The notes beneath the pieces are model-generated. The model saw only the letters and a list, made by a program, of their open reading frames with translations, ran no database searches and was not told where the DNA came from. From assembly GCF_007830175.1 (NCBI RefSeq), contig NZ_VLKH01000004.1, positions 346,399 to 410,398 of the forward strand: DNA of 64,000 nt. The letters run 5' to 3'. Below, piece after piece: positions 59,372-64,000 of this stretch (the stretch's first letter is position 1; each line of letters starts with the position of its first letter). The DNA comes from Sedimentibacter saalensis (lineage in GTDB: Bacteria; Bacillota; Clostridia; Tissierellales; Sedimentibacteraceae). The position numbers were made by a program, and so were the translations under genes.

Positions 59372-61090
59372 TTAAAAACCTCCGGGCGCTCCGCCTCCGC
59401 TTGTTGATCGTCCTGTGGGTGCTCCTCCCGACGGCATTTGTCCTCCCGGAATTCCGCCTTCCATTCCAGGCATCATCTGCTGAGTCTTTGTGGTTGTTGT
59501 TTCTGTGGGAACTATTATTGTGTCTCCTTCTTCAAGACCGTTTGTTATTTCCACGTAATCAGTATTGCTTATTCCAATTTCCACTGTTACATATGTATAT
59601 CCATCGGGAACATTGTCAGCACCTGGCATCTTCTTTGAATTTTCACCTTGTTTCGCTGCCTTGGAGCCGTCTTTGTCTTCAACCAGCACTCTGTTTCCTC
59701 TGTTCAGTGCAGACGCCGGTATCATCAGCACATCTTCTTTTGACTCTATAACTATTTTAGCGTCCACATTCATTCCAATCATAAGATCCTTAGAATATTC
59801 CATGACAACAGTTACAGGATAGTATGCAACGCCGTTTGAGTTAGTCCCTATTTTACTTATGTTGGCAATTGTTCCCTCAAAAACCTTTCCTTCCAGAGAA
59901 TCAGCAGTAACTTCAACAGACTGACCAACTTCGATTTTTCCTATGTCCAGCTCATCCACATCAATATCAAATTTCAAGTTGGACAAATCCGCCACCACTG
60001 CCATTACAGTACTGTTTGAGCCTGAATCAAGTGTATCTCCCGCCTTTGATGTTTTTTCAATTACTGTTCCGTCAATAGGAGAGGTTATGTTATAATCTTC
60101 AAGCTTATCATATGTGTTTTGCAGGGACAGCTCTGAATCAGAAAGTGACAGTTCGCTAGTCTTCAGCGTTATATCAGCACTGTCGCTTTCAAGATTTACT
60201 ATTACATTTCCTGCTCTCACGTTGTCTCCTGTTGTGTAGTTTACACTTACAACATCTCCTGAAGTTTCAGCTTTAATTGTTTTTTGCTGCCAGTAATCAA
60301 ACGTTCCCGAAGAGTTGCAGGCAACACTATTTACAATAGCAGTTGCCTTGTCCGCAGTTGTAATTGAGCCCGGATTTTTAACCTTGATTTTCACGTTTGA
60401 AACAGTGGCTCCGGAATCTGTTATTATTTCTCCCGATGAAACATATTGAACGGTTCCTGTTGTTTCATAAAAAGAATTTTCAAGAACGATGTTTGCAGCA
60501 TCACCAACATTTATATTTGCAGTATCTGCAGAGTTAAATGGCACTTCAAGCATCATGTATTCATTGTTAATAATATCAGCTATTGAAGTACCGCTTTGTA
60601 CGGAATCACCTGCTTTTACATAACACTGTGTGATTACTCCGGATATGGGAGCTTCAACAGACAGCCCTGCATATTCCTTAAGTGTTTGATTGTGTGAGAG
60701 CTGTTGTTTTTCAAGAGAAACCTTTGCTTTTTCAATTGTATTATCTATGTCCTTCGTATCAATCACATAAAGCAAATCTCCTTTTTTAACTTCCTGTCCC
60801 TCCTCAAAATCCGACTGCAAAATATCTCCCGTTGCCAGTGAAGTTATTTCATACATCTCCATTGCTTCTATAGCACCTGAACCTTCAATTGAAACAGTCA
60901 AATCTCCTTTTGTTACATTTGCTGTGTTTATTGAATCTGTTTCTTCCTTGCCGAATATTGCATTGTATCCAAACAAAGCTCCTGCAATTCCTGCAACAAC
61001 TGCAAAAAATATTGCGATTTTCTTTTTTGTCAGTTTTATTTTTTCGATTTTAGGCAGTTTGAATTTCTTGAAATTCTTTTCCTTATTCAT
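59372..61090 (-). CDS. Membrane-fusion adaptor protein (MacA/HlyD family)
   Basis: 572 residues. An N-terminal Lys-rich cytoplasmic segment precedes one membrane helix (about 29-45). Barrel-sandwich/lipoyl halves follow (GSGAIEAMEMYEITSLATGDI and ITSPIDGTVIEKTSKAGDTL) and a long beta-barrel domain. The C-terminal 40 residues are unusual, rich in Met, Pro, Gly and Gln (MMPGMEGGIPGGQMP). The protein is longer than Gram-negative MacA (about 370) because of an extra repeated barrel region. AAGGAGG precedes the ATG; it is the first gene of the exporter operon. Confidence 0.88.
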   Translation of the reverse strand: MNKEKNFKKFKLPKIEKIKLTKKKIAIFFAVVAGIAGALFGYNAIFGKEETDSINTANVTKGDLTVSIEGSGAIEAMEMYEITSLATGDILQSDFEEGQEVKKGDLLYVIDTKDIDNTIEKAKVSLEKQQLSHNQTLKEYAGLSVEAPISGVITQCYVKAGDSVQSGTSIADIINNEYMMLEVPFNSADTANINVGDAANIVLENSFYETTGTVQYVSSGEIITDSGATVSNVKIKVKNPGSITTADKATAIVNSVACNSSGTFDYWQQKTIKAETSGDVVSVNYTTGDNVRAGNVIVNLESDSADITLKTSELSLSDSELSLQNTYDKLEDYNITSPIDGTVIEKTSKAGDTLDSGSNSTVMAVVADLSNLKFDIDVDELDIGKIEVGQSVEVTADSLEGKVFEGTIANISKIGTNSNGVAYYPVTVVMEYSKDLMIGMNVDAKIVIESKEDVLMIPASALNRGNRVLVEDKDGSKAAKQGENSKKMPGADNVPDGYTYVTVEIGISNTDYVEITNGLEEGDTIIVPTETTTTKTQQMMPGMEGGIPGGQMPSGGAPTGRSTSGGGAPGGF

Positions 61091-61220
61091 TTATTTCCTC
61101 CTTAATTTCTATATAAAAAAATATAATCTTGCTTTGTGTTGGAAATGTGTGCATGGAGTGTCATAAAATTGAAATTTATCACACTTTAGGTTTCGAAAAC
61201 AAAAAACAGTTCCGCACAAC

Positions 61221-61244
61221 AAAAAAGCCTGAATTTATCAGGCT
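61221..61244 (-). terminator. Terminator of the GGDEF-EAL gene
   Basis: Stem AGCCTGA/TCAGGCT (61226-61232 and 61238-61244) with a minus-strand T-tract. Confidence 0.8.
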
Positions 61245-61260
61245 CTTAATCAGTATTGTG

Positions 61261-63321
61261 TCATTTGTATGTTGATGTATTATTGCTTAGCATTTCAGTG
61301 ATTGCTTCTGCAGGCTGAGGAATGCTTATGAAATACCCTTGCCCCAAACTGCAGTTGATATTTTTTAAATATTCCAGCTGTTTGCTTGTTTCGATTCCTT
61401 CTGCAACAACTGTCAGGTTCAGGTCTCTTGCCAGTGACAAAATAAACTTTATAATTGAACCGTCCCTTCTTCCGTCAGTCACAGATTTAACATAACTCTT
61501 ATCAAGCTTTATAATGTCAATTGGAAGCTGTTTTAAATATGTTATTGATGAATAACCGGTGCCAAAATCATCAAGGGCAATTTTAAGCCCCCTGCTCTTT
61601 AATCTGTTAAGCCGTTCAATTGCAAGTTCAACGTTGGAAATGGCTGCAGTCTCTGTGATTTCAACAACAAACTTTGTATAATCGACATGAAATTCTGATA
61701 AAATGGATTCAATGAACCTAAAGTTCATATTGCTTATCAGTGTCTTGCTGGATAAATTCAAGGACAATGTTATATCTCTATACCCTTTTTGTTCCCACTT
61801 TTGTTTTTGAATAAGAGCATTTCTAAAAATCCTCTGTTCAAGGCCATATATCTGGCCTGTTTCTTCTGCAACAGGAATGAAATCAGAAGGAGGTATAAAC
61901 CCTTCAGTTGGATGATTCCACCTTACCAATGCTTCAAGGGACACTATCCTGCCTGAGGAAAGTTCAATCTGCGGCTGATAATAAAGTTCGAATTCCTTGT
62001 TGTCCAAAGCCTTCTGCAGTTTATTAGACATGTTTATATGCCACATTATGTCTTCATGAATATTTTCCTTGTATAGAAGGACTTTGTTCTTTCCTTCTTT
62101 TTTTGCTACGTTCATTGCAATGTCAGATTTCTTGAGAAGAGCACCCCCATCACGCCCGTCATCCGGGTAAATTGCTGCTCCTACACTTATGGAAATGAAA
62201 AATTCCCTTATTCCGGAATGCCATGTATTGCCTAAATCCTTTTGCAATCTTTCTAATTTTTTCATAAGTATTTCTTCTGAGCCAAAGTTTTTTATCAGCA
62301 GGCCAAACTCATCACCTCCAAGTCTGGCAGCTAAATCTGGCGCTGTAACATATGAAGTGAGTTTAACTGCAATATATTTTAACAATTCGTCTCCTATAAT
62401 ATGTCCCATTGTGTCATTGACATATTTAAAATTGTCAATATCAATAAATACTATAGCAAACTTGTCCAATTTTTTACTTTCAATCAAACATTCAATTTCA
62501 TTTGAAAACATATCTCTGTTAGGCAATCCAGTAAGAGAATCATGGTATGCCAAGTATCTGATTTTTTCTTCGTATTTTTTTCTTTCAGTAATATCCATAC
62601 CGATGGACACAATTACTTTTTTACCTCTGTCAGTTTTTATTACCTTGTTGCTCCAGAGTATATCTAAATTTTTGCCTTCCTTTGCAGCAAAATTGATTTC
62701 ATATTCCCTGAGTCCGCCATTTTGAATTATTTCCTGGAAAATATTATTTACCCTTTGCTTGTTATGTGATACTTCAAAGAAGTCAACCCATATTTTTCCC
62801 AACAATTCCTCTTCATCATAACCGAAGGTCTTGATGCAAAAAGAATTTGTTTTTAATATTTTCCCATCCTCATCCCATAAAACAATAATTACCGGGGCTT
62901 CTTCAATTATGTTTTGAATAAGATCCTTCTGATAGTTAAGTTCTTTTTCCAGCACACCCTGTTCATGGTTTGAAGTTTTAAGATCCTCATATGCCTTGAA
63001 CGCTCTGTCTGTTGCGCTTTTTATGCTTTTTGTCTTTTCTGATATCAGTATAAAAAACATAACCATTGTTATTAGAACAAACAACCATCCCTTGTAAATC
63101 TGCATGATTTTGTAGAACTCTATATTATCGGTAAATGTTCCAAGAATCTTATCTGAAAGTACAATCCACAACAAGCCAAAAATACCGTACTTTATAACCA
63201 CTATTAAAGCTTCTTTTTGGGGATTAATACTTTTAACCGATTCAATAATATTTTTTGATGAATTGCTGAGTTTTGACATGTCATCAGGAAAATTTCGTTT
63301 TTTCAAATTCTTCACATCCAC
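61261..63321 (-). CDS. PAS-GGDEF-EAL cyclic-di-GMP protein, membrane-bound
   Basis: 686 residues. Two membrane helices lie near 45-65 and 78-95, then a coiled segment and a PAS domain (about 130-250; VIIVLWDEDGKILKTNSF). A complete GGDEF domain (RLGGDEFGLL) and an EAL domain (SLEALVRWNHP, DDFGTGYSS, VAEGIE) follow. Both catalytic motifs are intact, so it may make or degrade c-di-GMP; allosteric GTP stimulation of EAL is common in such tandem proteins. The start is uncertain: GTG 63321 is not preceded by a clear ribosome site, and the first later ATG is about 14 residues on. Confidence 0.88.
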   Translation of the reverse strand: MDVKNLKKRNFPDDMSKLSNSSKNIIESVKSINPQKEALIVVIKYGIFGLLWIVLSDKILGTFTDNIEFYKIMQIYKGWLFVLITMVMFFILISEKTKSIKSATDRAFKAYEDLKTSNHEQGVLEKELNYQKDLIQNIIEEAPVIIVLWDEDGKILKTNSFCIKTFGYDEEELLGKIWVDFFEVSHNKQRVNNIFQEIIQNGGLREYEINFAAKEGKNLDILWSNKVIKTDRGKKVIVSIGMDITERKKYEEKIRYLAYHDSLTGLPNRDMFSNEIECLIESKKLDKFAIVFIDIDNFKYVNDTMGHIIGDELLKYIAVKLTSYVTAPDLAARLGGDEFGLLIKNFGSEEILMKKLERLQKDLGNTWHSGIREFFISISVGAAIYPDDGRDGGALLKKSDIAMNVAKKEGKNKVLLYKENIHEDIMWHINMSNKLQKALDNKEFELYYQPQIELSSGRIVSLEALVRWNHPTEGFIPPSDFIPVAEETGQIYGLEQRIFRNALIQKQKWEQKGYRDITLSLNLSSKTLISNMNFRFIESILSEFHVDYTKFVVEITETAAISNVELAIERLNRLKSRGLKIALDDFGTGYSSITYLKQLPIDIIKLDKSYVKSVTDGRRDGSIIKFILSLARDLNLTVVAEGIETSKQLEYLKNINCSLGQGYFISIPQPAEAITEMLSNNTSTYK

Positions 63322-63423
63322 TTTGAATTTTTGGAAAATAAAAAAAGAATAACCATAGTATTTACTATAATCTACCCATTATTTTGCATTTTAAACACAT
63401 GCAAAGCTTAATCATTATAGCAA

Positions 63424-63462
63424 TAAAAAAGCAGCATATCAATCACAACATGCTGCTTTTTT
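63424..63462. terminator. Bidirectional terminator at the CoA-transferase end
   Basis: A-tract, stem GCAGCAT (63431-63437) with ATGCTGC (63450-63456), T-tract. It can serve the CoA-transferase gene on the minus strand. Confidence 0.82.
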
Positions 63463-63502
63463 GTAAAACTGTTTCAAATTTTTCTTAATTAATTTTTATA
63501 GA

Positions 63503-64000
63503 TTAGAATACACCTTTTTCAATATATTCATTTATTACAGCTTCGCTCAGTCCTACAAATTTCTCGTAAACATCAAAATTGTGCTGACCCAGTGTCGGTG
63601 CAGGAGTTCTTATTTCAGCTTTTTTGTCGCTGAATTTAATGTGGTCTCCTGTCAATGTAGTTTTTCCTGCTATAGGATGTTCAACTTCCACAAACATCTC
63701 TCTTGCTACAGCAATGTGAGGATCTTTTACAACCCTGTCTATTGTATTTATTGGTGATGATGGTACTCCTACAGCAAGCAGACTTTCTACCACTTCATCA
63801 ATAGTATGCTGAGAAGACCATACTTCAATGAGTGGTTTTAATTCAGCATGGTTTTTAACCCTCAGTGCATTTGTTGCAAATCTTTCATCTGAAAGAAGTT
63901 CAGGTTGTTCCATTACTTCTGTAAGCAGTTTATACAGCTTGTCATTACCGCATGCTATGATAACATCTCCGTCTTTTGCCTTAAATGAATCATAAGGATA
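63503..64000 (-). CDS. CaiB/BaiF-family CoA-transferase (C-terminal part)
   Basis: The reading frame continues beyond the apparent ATG at 63913 to the right edge of the window, reading YPYDSFKAKDGDVIIACGND then KLYKLLTEVMEQPEL. The gene is therefore truncated by the window end and not short. The visible 165 residues are the C-terminal part of a family III CoA-transferase: LSDERFATNALRVKNHAELKPL, GVPSSPINT and HPIAGKTTLTGDHIKFS are typical. It moves CoA between carboxylic acids. The acid substrate is unknown without the active-site half. Confidence 0.9.
   Translation of the reverse strand, partial: YPYDSFKAKDGDVIIACGNDKLYKLLTEVMEQPELLSDERFATNALRVKNHAELKPLIEVWSSQHTIDEVVESLLAVGVPSSPINTIDRVVKDPHIAVAREMFVEVEHPIAGKTTLTGDHIKFSDKKAEIRTPAPTLGQHNFDVYEKFVGLSEAVINEYIEKGVF

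Noticed and set aside
63503-63913. A complete small 136-residue gene at the right edge.
   Set aside because: The frame continues upstream to the window end with CoA-transferase-like residues, so it is the C-terminal part of a larger truncated gene.

Overview
The window is AT-rich with strong AGGAGG-type ribosome binding sites, sigma-A promoters, abundant Rho-independent terminators and some TTG/GTG starts. It carries strictly anaerobic, amino-acid- and purine-fermenting functions: indolepyruvate:ferredoxin oxidoreductase with phosphate butyryltransferase and butyrate kinase, a molybdenum hydroxylase with selenium-linked accessory genes, PerR/rubrerythrin, and an anaerobic-type sulfite reductase. 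This points to a Clostridia/Tissierellia-type Firmicute. A Sedimentibacter-like organism is a guess from gene content only.

Layout. 1-4.9 kb: the start of a cobalt/nickel ECF permease with an attenuator leader, a LysR regulator, and a divergent unit of a siroheme ferredoxin-type reductase plus a FecBCD-type ABC importer. 5.1-7.9 kb: DUF2975, XRE and DUF4173 genes, then a second DUF2975 gene with what looks like a decayed XRE partner. 8-11.8 kb: a flavoprotein, a membrane protein coupled to a UvrC-N-like nuclease, and a NYN-LOTUS protein. 12-13 kb: perR-rubrerythrin. 13.3-16.9 kb: a three-subunit molybdenum hydroxylase. 17.1-27.4 kb: a ten-gene minus-strand locus for uptake and breakdown of cell-wall amino sugars under an RpiR regulator. 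27.5-31.1 kb: yqeB, a MocA-like nucleotidyltransferase, yqeC and guanine deaminase, which fit the hydroxylase as a purine-degradation system. 31.2-34.4 kb: PrsW protease, a NapH-like membrane protein, GNAT and a DarT-like protein. 34.6-41.1 kb: buk, iorB, iorA, a sigma-54 activator and ptb, enough to convert aryl or branched 2-oxo acids to acids with ATP gain. 41.4-43.9 kb: a soft-metal efflux ATPase with a separate HMA protein and an ArsR repressor. 44-50.2 kb: two unfamiliar small proteins, thioredoxin, an ECF S component, a DUF401 permease, a RocB-like peptidase and TraX. 50.5-54.7 kb: an NhaC antiporter, alanine dehydrogenase and a second sigma-54 activator with its promoter. 54.8-64 kb: a Cys-rich small protein, an S-layer protein, a MacAB-type exporter, a GGDEF-EAL protein and the end of a CoA-transferase.

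Two repeat families stand out. One is a 50-bp perfect palindrome with GGACGGACC arms; one copy forms the last codons and stop of a gene. The other is a modular set of small non-coding elements with TGACAA/TTGTCA-like ends that repeatedly sit inside or between transcription-terminator stem-loops. No tRNA, rRNA, CRISPR array or transposase gene was seen.
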